A stretch of DNA of 64,000 nucleotides from contig FMXS01000013.1 of NCBI GenBank assembly GCA_900104495.1, forward strand, positions 46,590 through 110,589, given 5' to 3'. How positions within the stretch are numbered: the stretch's first letter is position 1; each line of letters begins with the position of its first letter. Shown here one piece after another: positions 58,031-64,000 of the stretch. The DNA is from Ruminococcaceae bacterium FB2012 (GTDB lineage Bacteria; Bacillota; Clostridia; Oscillospirales; Ruminococcaceae). Below the pieces are notes generated by a model. The model did not search any database. It saw only the letters and a program-made list of their open reading frames with translations, and was not told where the DNA came from. Made by a program: the position numbers and the translations under genes.

Positions 58031-58062
58031 AAGTTTCACTAAATGAAAATTTAGTGAAACTT
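58031..58062. repeat. Perfect 14-bp inverted repeat with GAAA loop
   Basis: AAGTTTCACTAAAT (58031-58044), GAAA, ATTTAGTGAAACTT (58049-58062). There is no T run after it, so it is not a standard terminator. It lies in the 163-bp gap between converging genes, next to the terminator of the C39-like gene. Confidence 0.85.
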
Positions 58063-58074
58063 GGAGAAGTGCAT

Positions 58075-58106
58075 AAAAGGGACCGTCGCTTTTGCTTAGG
58101 TCCCTT
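58075..58106 (-). terminator. Intrinsic terminator of the C39-like gene
   Basis: AAGGGACC (58077-58084) and GGTCCCTT (58099-58106) form a perfect 8-bp stem with a 14-base loop. On the minus strand it is followed by TTTTATG. Confidence 0.7.
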
Positions 58107-58113
58107 ATGTATT

Positions 58114-58797
58114 TTATATCAGCCACTGTATTCCTTTGACTTGTCCTTCAAAGGTCGTACTGTCATAGCCGTATACGGTTTTTATTTGTTCAAGCAGTTC
58201 GTTTCTGGTCCAAACCGAATCAAGTCCGCCCCAAGGATCGGCTACGTTGTAACAGATCTTTCCGCCGCTTATCGTTCTTCCGTAGATCAATGCGTAATGC
58301 AGAAATCCGTGAAATGAATTGTGACCGACGATCACTCGGTTTCCGTTGTTCAGATGCGAATCTATCTTGTTTGTTATCATTTCATCGGAGTCGTTCCATA
58401 AATGGTCGATCTCTGAGTCGAAGCCGCAGTCTCTTATAAAGCTCTGTATGTTCTCCTGAGTTACGCCTCGACCCGATGTGAAGTTTTCTCCCGCGAAATA
58501 ATAATAACCCTTTTGATAAGCACGGACTACTGCTTCATCTTTGGTTATCTCAAAGCCTTTTTCCGATGACATAAGCATCGCGGCACTTGTGGGTCCGCAG
58601 CCTGTTATCGAACGGATCTCGCCGGTCAGCTGGTCGAAGATCTCGGTATCGAGCCGAACCGTACTCAGCGCTGAAGCGTTCCTGTTAAGCATTTCGACGG
58701 CCCCATACGCTAAAGTACCGTAGATACGGCCTCCAGCGCTGCCCAGTATGATCTTCATTGCTATAATAACAGGCAGCAAATATTTGAACAATGTCAT
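58114..58797 (-). CDS. Secreted or membrane-anchored C39-like cysteine peptidase
   Basis: The 227-residue protein has an N-terminal hydrophobic segment (about 4-20, signal or anchor) and a Peptidase_C39-like domain. The likely catalytic residues are Cys in SITGCGPTSAAMLM, His in FLHYALIYG and Asp in NVADPWGG. No transporter domain is fused, so it is not a bacteriocin exporter protease; related proteins act on the cell surface. AAAGG lies 8 bases before the ATG. It is monocistronic, with its own promoter and terminator. Confidence 0.85.
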   Translation of the reverse strand: MTLFKYLLPVIIAMKIILGSAGGRIYGTLAYGAVEMLNRNASALSTVRLDTEIFDQLTGEIRSITGCGPTSAAMLMSSEKGFEITKDEAVVRAYQKGYYYFAGENFTSGRGVTQENIQSFIRDCGFDSEIDHLWNDSDEMITNKIDSHLNNGNRVIVGHNSFHGFLHYALIYGRTISGGKICYNVADPWGGLDSVWTRNELLEQIKTVYGYDSTTFEGQVKGIQWLI

Positions 58798-58838
58798 ATT
58801 TATAACCTTTCCGATCTGTTATATCTCTTGATGAGATA

Positions 58839-58867
58839 ATTATAACATACTTTACTGTTAAAATCAA
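58839..58867 (-). promoter_or_regulatory. Sigma-A promoter for the C39-like gene
   Basis: On the minus strand TTGATT (58862-58867), 17 bp and TATAAT (58839-58844) lie about 40 bp before the start. Confidence 0.8.
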
Positions 58868-58906
58868 TACCGGGATAAGTTTATGCCGTTTTTGAGGCTT
58901 TGGGTA

Positions 58907-58935
58907 TTGTATATTATTCTTTTATGTGTTATAAT
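58907..58935 (+). promoter_or_regulatory. Sigma-A promoter for the HD-domain gene
   Basis: TTGTAT (58907-58912), a 17-bp spacer and TATAAT (58930-58935) lie 23 bp before the start codon. Confidence 0.72.
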
Positions 58936-58958
58936 AATAAAAACGGAGGTGTCATTCT

Positions 58959-59558
58959 ATGCCGGATACAATGGAACTTATGAATAAATTCACATCCATA
59001 TACAAGGAGAACATTACCCGTCCGGGTTCCGAAAGACTGCTTGAATATCTTCTTTCCGAAAACTCGGATTTCTTTACGGCTCCCGCATCGACTAAGTATC
59101 ACAGCGCCTTTGAAGGCGGTCTTTGCCAGCATTCTATAAATGTGTACGAGTGCCTGAAAGCCTATTGTGAACGCGAGAGGGTCCGCTGCCTTTACGGGCT
59201 GAATATAAGCGATGAATCTATTGCTATAGTCGGTCTGCTGCACGATATCTGCAAGATCAATATCTACGAGACCAGCTTCAGGAACGCCAAAAACGATCAA
59301 GGCGTCTGGGAAAAAGTCCCGTATTACGCCTTTAACGACAATCTGCCTTACGGCCACGGTGAAAAATCCGTTTACATAATCAGCGGATTCATGCGTCTGA
59401 CCCGCGAAGAGGCTTTTGCTATCCGCTGGCATATGGGCTTTTCCGGCGAGGAAAACAAGAACACTATCGGCAAAGCGCTTGAGATGTTTCCTCTTGCGCT
59501 GGCGGTAAACATTGCCGATATGGAGGCTACATTCCTTATGGAGGGCGGCAAAGTCTGA
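58959..59558 (+). CDS. HD-domain hydrolase
   Basis: The 199-residue protein has the HD metal motif in VGLLHDICKI with an upstream histidine in GGLCQHSINVYECL and later GHGEKSVYI and RWHMGF. The last two cysteine-free histidine motifs fit a phosphohydrolase acting on a nucleotide or other phosphate ester; the substrate is unknown. CGGAGGTG lies 9 bases before the ATG. It is followed 41 bp later by ybaK with an AGGAG site, so both may be cotranscribed up to the terminator at 60.1 kb. Confidence 0.85.
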   Translation: MPDTMELMNKFTSIYKENITRPGSERLLEYLLSENSDFFTAPASTKYHSAFEGGLCQHSINVYECLKAYCERERVRCLYGLNISDESIAIVGLLHDICKINIYETSFRNAKNDQGVWEKVPYYAFNDNLPYGHGEKSVYIISGFMRLTREEAFAIRWHMGFSGEENKNTIGKALEMFPLALAVNIADMEATFLMEGGKV

Positions 59559-59599
59559 ACGCGTATATAAATATCTGAAACAGAAACAGGAGAACAGAA

Positions 59600-60070
59600 A
59601 TGTCTATTGAAAGAGTAAGACAGTTTATGAAAGAACACGGCATGGAGGACAGGATAATCGAATTTGATACCTCCAGCGCCACGGTAGCACTTGCCGCCGA
59701 AGCTCTCGGATGCGAGCCCTGCCGTATCGCAAAAACGCTGTCGTTCAAGGTCAACGATGAAGCGATACTGATAGTAGCGGCCGGAGACGCAAGGATCGAT
59801 AATCCCAAATATAAGGCGAGATTTTCCGTGAAAGCCAAAATGCTTACTCCCGAGGAGACGGTCAGCATGATCGGTCATGCGGTGGGCGGTGTGTGTCCTT
59901 TTGCGGTCAACGAAGGTGTAAAGGTTTATCTTGATAGCTCTTTGAAGCGCTTTGAAAGCGTTTTCCCCGCCTGCGGCAGTTCAAACAGCGCTATCGAACT
60001 GACGATCTCCGAGCTTGAAAGCCTTTGCGGAAGATGTGAATGGGTGGATGTCTGCAAACTGCCGGAATAG
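59600..60070 (+). CDS. YbaK/EbsC-family aminoacyl-tRNA deacylase
   Basis: The 156-residue single-domain protein shows DTSSATVALAAEALGCEPCRIAKTLSF, with the key lysine in AKTL, and GHAVGGVCPFAVNEGVKVYLD, the signature of the YbaK/ProX editing family. These trans-editing enzymes remove mischarged amino acids such as cysteine or alanine from tRNA-Pro. The specificity cannot be read here. An AGGAGA site lies 10 bases before the ATG. Confidence 0.9.
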   Translation: MSIERVRQFMKEHGMEDRIIEFDTSSATVALAAEALGCEPCRIAKTLSFKVNDEAILIVAAGDARIDNPKYKARFSVKAKMLTPEETVSMIGHAVGGVCPFAVNEGVKVYLDSSLKRFESVFPACGSSNSAIELTISELESLCGRCEWVDVCKLPE

Positions 60071-60089
60071 CATAAAACTATTTGAAAGT

Positions 60090-60118
60090 GCGGATCGCTG
60101 AGGCGGTCCGCTGTTTTT
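60090..60118 (+). terminator. Intrinsic terminator after ybaK
   Basis: GCGGATCGC (60090-60098) and GCGGTCCGC (60103-60111) pair over 9 bp (one G-U) with loop TGAG, followed by TGTTTTT. Confidence 0.8.
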
Positions 60119-60139
60119 ATAAAAAATTTCAGAAACCTC

Positions 60140-60170
60140 TTGACAACTTAATCATTTTATGATATTATCA
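60140..60170 (+). promoter_or_regulatory. Promoter and candidate NrtR operators
   Basis: TTGACA (60140-60145), a 17-bp spacer and TATTAT (60163-60168). Two small palindromes overlap the spacer and -10: ATCATTTTATGAT (60151-60163) and TGATATTATCA (60160-60170). Sites at this place would fit repression by the encoded NrtR, but the NrtR consensus varies between groups and was not tested. Confidence 0.6.
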
Positions 60171-60199
60171 TTATAGAAATAACAAAGGAGGCGATCACA

Positions 60200-61024
60200 G
60201 TGGACAGTGAGAAGGAATTTTTAGAGAATTATAACCTCAGCGATTACGAGCGTCCTTCGGTAACTGCCGATGTCTGCGCGTTTATGATCCGATCTGAGGA
60301 CAAGACCGATTACCGGCGGAATCCCGAAAGCAAGCTTCAGCTTCTGCTGATAAAGCGCGGAGGGCATCCTTACAAGGATATGTGGGCACTGCCGGGCGGT
60401 TTTCTCCAAAAAGACGAAACTATTGAAGAGTGTGCGCTCAGAGAGATCAAGGAAGAGACAAACGTGCTTCCCGTTTCAATTATGCCGGTGGGGATCTTCA
60501 GCAAGCCCGAGCGGGATCCGCGGGGCTGGATAATCTCCAGCGCTTATGTTTCTATCATCAGTGAGGAGGCTGTGAAGCAGGTCGGCATGGATGACGCATC
60601 CGACGCGCAATGGTTTTCGGTCAGCTTTGACCGTGATGATGAAGGCGTATACCACTTGATCCTTACTTTTGACAATACCGTACTTGAAGCGCTTTTATCT
60701 GAGGAAAAGACCAGCTTCGGCCGGACTCGTTTCAAGATACTTGACAGCGGATATCTCGCCTTTGACCACGCAGCTATCATCGCTGCCGCTTTGACCGCGC
60801 TCCGAAATGAAGCGAAGAATTACGATACTATTCTTGACTTCCTGCCGGAAAAATTCACTCTCAGCGCGTTTCAGAAGGTCCAGGAAACTATTATGAATGT
60901 TTCTGTCCTGCCTGCGAATTTCAGAAGAATGGTAAGCAGTTATGTCACTGAGACCGATGAATACGTCCGCGGAGAAGGTCACAGGCCCGCAAAGCTCTAC
61001 AAAAGAAAAACCAACAATAAATGA
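60200..61024 (+). CDS. nrtR: NrtR-type Nudix transcriptional regulator of NAD metabolism
   Basis: The 274-residue protein has an N-terminal Nudix domain (about 20-150) with the box GGFLQKDETIEECALREIKEETNV and a C-terminal winged-helix-like domain (about 185-270, EKFTLSAFQKVQETIM). NrtR proteins bind ADP-ribose and repress NAD synthesis or salvage genes. The Nudix REIKEE residues are intact, so hydrolysis is not excluded. The start is GTG, with AAAGGAGG 8 bases upstream. The downstream pncA and pncB are typical NrtR targets, which strengthens the call. Confidence 0.88.
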   Translation: MDSEKEFLENYNLSDYERPSVTADVCAFMIRSEDKTDYRRNPESKLQLLLIKRGGHPYKDMWALPGGFLQKDETIEECALREIKEETNVLPVSIMPVGIFSKPERDPRGWIISSAYVSIISEEAVKQVGMDDASDAQWFSVSFDRDDEGVYHLILTFDNTVLEALLSEEKTSFGRTRFKILDSGYLAFDHAAIIAAALTALRNEAKNYDTILDFLPEKFTLSAFQKVQETIMNVSVLPANFRRMVSSYVTETDEYVRGEGHRPAKLYKRKTNNK

Positions 61025-61041
61025 TCGGGGAGGCTGTTACT

Positions 61042-61566
61042 ATGAAAAAGATACTTGTAGTTGTTGATATGCAGAAGGATTTTGTTGACGGTGCTCTCGG
61101 CAGTGCTGAAGCCTGCGCAATGGTTCCGGCAGCCGTAAAAAAGATCGAAGAATTTGAAGGCAAGATCTTTGCCACGTTCGATACTCACTTTGAGAATTAT
61201 ATGGATACCGCCGAAGGCAGAAAGCTGCCTGTCCCGCACTGCATCAAGGATACGGAAGGCTGGAAGCTGAACGCAGGTATTGCCGCCGCTCTTGAAGGCA
61301 AGGACTGGACGGCCGTTGAAAAGAACACCTTCGGTTCGGTCGATCTCCCGGATCTGATAAAGTTATATGTCGGAGATGAAGATCTTGAGATCGAACTGAT
61401 CGGGCTTTGCACGGATATTTGCGTGGTCAGCAATGCCCTGCTGCTGAAAGCTAACTTCCCGGAGGTGCCGATGTCGGTGGATGCGGCCTGCTGCGCCGGA
61501 GTGACCCCGGAGAAGCACGAAGCTGCTCTTGAAACCATGAGAAGCTGCCAGATAGACATTCTGTAA
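61042..61566 (+). CDS. pncA: Nicotinamidase, isochorismatase family
   Basis: The protein (174 residues) hydrolyses nicotinamide to nicotinate. The catalytic Asp is in VVVDMQKDFVDG, the cysteine in ELIGLCTDICVVSNALL, and the lysine probably in AVEKNTFGSV. ATG 61042 is preferred, since GGGGAGG (61027-61033) is 8 bases upstream. It lies 17 bp after nrtR and 19 bp before pncB, so the three form an operon that feeds nicotinamide into the Preiss-Handler pathway ending at NadE (45 kb). Confidence 0.92.
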   Translation: MKKILVVVDMQKDFVDGALGSAEACAMVPAAVKKIEEFEGKIFATFDTHFENYMDTAEGRKLPVPHCIKDTEGWKLNAGIAAALEGKDWTAVEKNTFGSVDLPDLIKLYVGDEDLEIELIGLCTDICVVSNALLLKANFPEVPMSVDAACCAGVTPEKHEAALETMRSCQIDIL

Positions 61567-61585
61567 CAGAGAAAGGATGATTGAT

Positions 61586-62788
61586 ATGAAACTTGAACCT
61601 ATCGTAACTTCCCTGCTGGATACGGATCTTTATAAATTCAACATGGATCAAGTGATCTTCCATAAGCACACTGACCTCTGCGGACAGTATTTTTTCAAAT
61701 GCCGCAACAAGAATGTCGTGTTCACACCCGAAATGGTGCAGGAGATAAACGAACAGATAGATCATCTCTGCACTTTGTCCTTCAAAAAGGAAGAGCTTGA
61801 TTATCTGCGCTCTATCCGCTTTATTAAGAATGACTATGTGGAGTTTTTAAGGCTCTGGCATCCGATCAGAGATTATGTTACGGTCAAGCTCAATGAAAAC
61901 GGTGAGCTGAACATAGAAGTAAACGGGCCGCTGTTTTCGGCAATGCAGTTTGAGATCTATCTGCTGGAGATAGTGAACGAAGTCTATTTCAGAATGAAGT
62001 ATGACTACGAAAAGCTCCGCAAGTCCGCCGAAGAAAGGCTGGATGCCAAGATCAAGGCTCTCAATGACGGAACATACACCTTCAAGTTTGCTGAATTCGG
62101 CTGCCGCAGAAGGCTCTCTCGCGAATGGGAGGAGGTAGTCGTCAGACGTCTTGTTACAGAGACGAATAGCTGCGTTGGCACGTCGAATGTCTACCTTGCA
62201 ATGAAATACAACGTAACTCCCATAGGCACCTACGCACATGAATTTGTTCAGATGTATCAGGGCATTGATAAGATCCCGCTGGCTTATACGAATTACTACG
62301 CCATGAAGGACTGGTACAGCGAGTACGACGGCGACAACGGAACTGCCCTTACCGATACGGTCACGACAGATCTTTTCCTGCTGGATTTCAACCGTTCAAT
62401 GGTAAACAATTACACCGGTGTCCGCCACGACAGCGGTGACCCATACGAATGGGGCGAGAAGATCATTGCTCACTACAAGAAATACGGCGTTGACCCGAAA
62501 ACCAAGCTCCTTCTGTTCAGCGACAGCCTTGACTTTGACCGCGCTCAAAAGCTTTACGATTATTTCAAAGATAAATCCAAAGTATCCTTTGGCATCGGGA
62601 CCTTCTGCTCCAACGACACGGAAGAAAAGGCTTTGAACATCGTAATTAAGCTGCAATACGTCAACGGCAGACCGGTTGCCAAGCTCTCGGACGACAGCGG
62701 AAAATCCATGTGCCGCGATGACGAATATCTCGGCTACCTCAGACGCTCGGTGGAGTTCAGACTGAAAAGAGAATCACAGAACGGGTGA
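61586..62788 (+). CDS. pncB: Nicotinate phosphoribosyltransferase
   Basis: PncB makes nicotinate mononucleotide from nicotinate and PRPP. The 400-residue protein shows SLLDTDLYKFNMDQVIFHKH, the FAEFGCRRRLSREWEE block, GTSNVYLAMKYNVTPIGTYAHEFVQ and RHDSGDPYEWGEK, which includes the histidine-containing active-site region. GAAAGGA lies 8 bases before ATG 61586; an in-frame ATG 9 bases upstream is less well placed. A terminator follows. Confidence 0.95.
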   Translation: MKLEPIVTSLLDTDLYKFNMDQVIFHKHTDLCGQYFFKCRNKNVVFTPEMVQEINEQIDHLCTLSFKKEELDYLRSIRFIKNDYVEFLRLWHPIRDYVTVKLNENGELNIEVNGPLFSAMQFEIYLLEIVNEVYFRMKYDYEKLRKSAEERLDAKIKALNDGTYTFKFAEFGCRRRLSREWEEVVVRRLVTETNSCVGTSNVYLAMKYNVTPIGTYAHEFVQMYQGIDKIPLAYTNYYAMKDWYSEYDGDNGTALTDTVTTDLFLLDFNRSMVNNYTGVRHDSGDPYEWGEKIIAHYKKYGVDPKTKLLLFSDSLDFDRAQKLYDYFKDKSKVSFGIGTFCSNDTEEKALNIVIKLQYVNGRPVAKLSDDSGKSMCRDDEYLGYLRRSVEFRLKRESQNG

Positions 62789-62822
62789 ACAGTCAAATAT
62801 AAGAATAAAAAACGAAAATGCA

Positions 62823-62856
62823 CAAGCCCGACAACGTTACGATGTCGGGCTTGTTT
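62823..62856 (+). terminator. Intrinsic terminator of nrtR-pncA-pncB
   Basis: CAAGCCCGACA (62823-62833) and TGTCGGGCTTG (62843-62853) form a perfect 11-bp stem with a 9-base loop, followed by TTTG. Confidence 0.8.
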
Positions 62857-62943
62857 GTGCTATAACGGACTTGACAAATGTATAGACGAACACTAAGACA
62901 TCCAAAAATAGCCGCCCTTTGCTGTAATGCAAAAGTGTATACG

Positions 62944-63063
62944 GACAACTCTATCATTAATTTGTTAGTAGGATTTTTGCTATAATCAGCCATAAATGAC
63001 AACTCTATCTTTAATTTATTGTAATAACCGCTTTTTTTATATTAACATAAAAGACAACTCTAT
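62944..63063 (+). repeat. Three direct copies of GACAACTCTAT at 54-55 bp period
   Basis: GACAACTCTAT starts at 62944, 62998 and 63053. The first two copies continue with related sequence (CATTAATTTGTTAG versus CTTTAATTTATTG) and both end in CATAAA, so the unit is a diverged tandem repeat of 54-55 bp, not only a short motif. The third copy runs directly into the membrane-protein reading frame. The region from 62857 to 63061 holds no other gene. Confidence 0.7.
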
Positions 63064-63316
63064 GGGCTTTGTTCTTTGCGGTGCGGTTATTTCCCTCGGC
63101 ACAGCATTCTGCTCAATCAAAGCCAAGCTGATGTGGAGTATGCCTATGGCAAACTCAATTATATGGTTTCATTTTACCAAGTATTTTAGGCAGCCCGTGG
63201 TTTCTGTTTATTATTCAATAACATATCTATGTATATTCATAATCACATTAATTGTTTTCTGTGTGATCGCCATAAAGAAGTTTAATTATGACAATGTTGC
63301 TGAGATAGCAGCATAA
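63062..63316 (+). pseudogene. Membrane-protein fragment, possible C-terminal remnant
   Basis: From ATG 63062 the frame codes for 84 residues with two hydrophobic segments (MGFVLCGAVISLGTAFCSIKA-like start, and YLCIFIITLIVFCVIAIKKF). It has no ribosome binding site; the ATG lies in the last direct repeat, and an ATG at 62996 lies inside the second. This fits the end of a multi-pass membrane protein whose 5' part has been lost. The base composition is more AT-rich than in the core genes. The family is not recognised. Confidence 0.45.
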
Positions 63317-63395
63317 ATGTATATAAAACAAAATGGACATAATATCACATTACAAAACTATTATACAATTATAACACCGGAAGGAGAATAAAAGC

Positions 63396-63539
63396 ATGAG
63401 TAAACTTACAGAAATAATGAAGCAGATACCTTTTGATGAAATGATAGATAGGTGTGATCTATCGGTAGTAATAAAACAAATTCCACTTGATGAAATGATT
63501 GGGGATGAAGATTTAAGTGAAAATGATTTCTTTAGCTAA
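63396..63539 (+). CDS. Small acidic peptide with an internal duplication
   Basis: A 47-residue frame follows GGAAGGAG (63379-63386) by 9 bases, a good ribosome binding site. It contains two copies of a 14-15 residue unit: KQIPFDEMIDRCDLS (9-23) and KQIPLDEMIGDEDLS (27-41). It is acidic and without a membrane segment; one cysteine occurs in the first copy only. A small secreted or ribosomally made precursor peptide, or a phage-like regulator, are possible; no maturation enzyme is seen nearby. I assign no function. Confidence 0.6.
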   Translation: MSKLTEIMKQIPFDEMIDRCDLSVVIKQIPLDEMIGDEDLSENDFFS

Positions 63540-63570
63540 TATTCTCGATTATTCAAAAGTATAAAGTCGT

Positions 63571-63618
63571 AAAACAGTAAAAAACGATATACTTATATTA
63601 AGTTCAAAACTGTTTTTT
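63571..63618 (+). terminator. Possible terminator after the small peptide gene
   Basis: AAAACAGT (63571-63578) and ACTGTTTT (63609-63616) form an 8-bp AT-rich stem with a 30-base loop, ending in TTTTTT (63613-63618). Weak because of the long loop. Confidence 0.45.
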
Positions 63619-63710
63619 CATATTTTTCCAAATAGCATGATAAATGATAACAGATATCCCATACGTTAACGATGCACCGTAGTTTCTTCTGCAAATAAAC
63701 ATCTAATCAT

Positions 63711-63871
63711 AACCACCACTAAAGTGGTGGTTTGCTCTGCCCCTAAAAGGGGCTGGTACTGGCTTGACCCCTCAAGGGGTGCCGAAAGTTTAGCACCGCA
63801 TTACATTCACGGGCAGCCGCTAAAGCGGCTGTTCTTTTTTGCCTACATGGTCTTACTACCCGTAAACGGGT
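63711..63871. repeat. Array of five short hairpins at the end of an IS200/IS605 element
   Basis: Five palindromes with 2-4 base loops occur in 161 bp: AACCACCAC/GTGGTGGTT (63711-63732), GCCCCT/AGGGGC (63739-63753), ACCCCT/AGGGGT (63767-63780), CAGCCGCT/AGCGGCTG (63814-63831, followed by TTCTTTTTT, terminator-like on +) and ACCCGT/ACGGGT (63858-63871, in the transposase frame). Subterminal hairpins are the recognition structures of IS200/IS605 transposases. The element boundary was not located. Confidence 0.7.
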
Positions 63872-64000
63872 CCATAAATTCCTTCAAGCTCATTTGATCC
63901 TGCATATAATCTTCCTCGGTTTGATTCCTTATGTATTCACGTATTGCTTTTTCATTCCGTCCTACTGTGTCAACATAATATCCTCTGCACCAAAAATGCC
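63843..64000 (-). mobile_element. tnpA: IS200/IS605-family transposase TnpA, C-terminal part
   Basis: On the minus strand the frame runs in from the window edge and ends at TAG (63845-63843). The visible 51 residues begin HFWCRGYYVDTVGRN, followed by EKAIREYIRNQ, the typical TnpA block that precedes the helix with the catalytic tyrosine. The end is MDPFTGSKTM. The N-terminal part with the HUH motif lies outside the window. TnpA is a single-strand DNA transposase; its presence marks this end as accessory DNA. Confidence 0.85.

Noticed and set aside
58114..58797. Bacteriocin-export C39 protease
   Set aside because: There is no ABC transporter or membrane domain fused or adjacent, and no double-glycine precursor gene nearby; a stand-alone surface C39-like protein fits better.
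62944..63063. Degenerate CRISPR repeat-spacer units
   Set aside because: Only an 11-bp motif is identical, and the intervening sequences are related to each other rather than unique spacers.
63711..63871. CRISPR array
   Set aside because: The palindromes differ in sequence and spacing, there are no identical repeats or uniform spacers, and an IS200/IS605 transposase is adjacent.

Overview
The window is a chromosome segment of a spore-forming, anaerobic Gram-positive bacterium, most likely from the Oscillospiraceae/Ruminococcaceae (Clostridia). The reasons are the Firmicute gene orders (mutL-miaA-hfq; yggS-sepF-ylmH-divIVA-ileS-lspA; yqfC-yqfD-phoH-ybeY-dgkA-era-yqzL-recO), sporulation genes (yunB, a ylbJ-like gene, yqfC, yqfD, spoVFA/spoVFB), a split transketolase, strong AGGAGG ribosome binding sites and many sigma-A promoters with an exact 17-bp spacer. 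No rRNA or tRNA gene was seen. This assignment is an inference from gene content.

Layout. 1-13.8 kb: conserved housekeeping block on the + strand (repair, tRNA modification, Hfq, cell division, IleRS, LspA, pseudouridine synthase, transketolase). 13.8-17.4 kb: sporulation genes on both strands. 17.4-26 kb: phoH to recO, mutS2, cdd and a divergent ligA. 26-30 kb: minus-strand ydcF-like gene, dipicolinate synthase operon, HAD phosphatase and lipoprotein. 30-40 kb: alcohol dehydrogenase, a LacI-like sensor/GGDEF/EAL protein, a secreted beta-helix protein, mntP, an rnhA-GH5-PHP operon and a flavodiiron-type double rubredoxin. 40-51 kb: radA, glpK, an unknown protein, YegP-like protein, nadE, a TetR/flavodoxin pair, a GH31 alpha-xylosidase-like enzyme and nadA. 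51-58 kb: a cobalamin-riboswitch operon. 58-63 kb: C39-like protease, HD protein, YbaK and the nrtR-pncA-pncB NAD salvage operon. 63-64 kb: AT-rich accessory DNA with direct repeats, a membrane-protein remnant, a small repeated peptide and the end of an IS200/IS605 transposase.

The most interesting system is at 51.07-57.95 kb. A consensus promoter, a cobalamin riboswitch and an intrinsic terminator precede five tightly packed genes: a small basic protein, a 656-residue wall-anchored protein that combines a DUF4430 (transcobalamin/intrinsic-factor beta-domain-like) module with an alpha/alpha-toroid-like region, a membrane-tethered DUF4430 protein, an EcfT, and an ECF ATPase-ATPase-membrane component fusion. 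I read this as a Gram-positive vitamin B12 capture relay (wall, then membrane, then ECF importer) built from parts resembling animal intrinsic factor. The substrate is inferred from the riboswitch and the DUF4430 fold relationship, not shown.

NAD metabolism is also over-represented: nadE, nadA and nrtR-pncA-pncB lie within 17 kb, each with its own promoter and, for two of them, palindromes near the -10 element that could be regulator sites.
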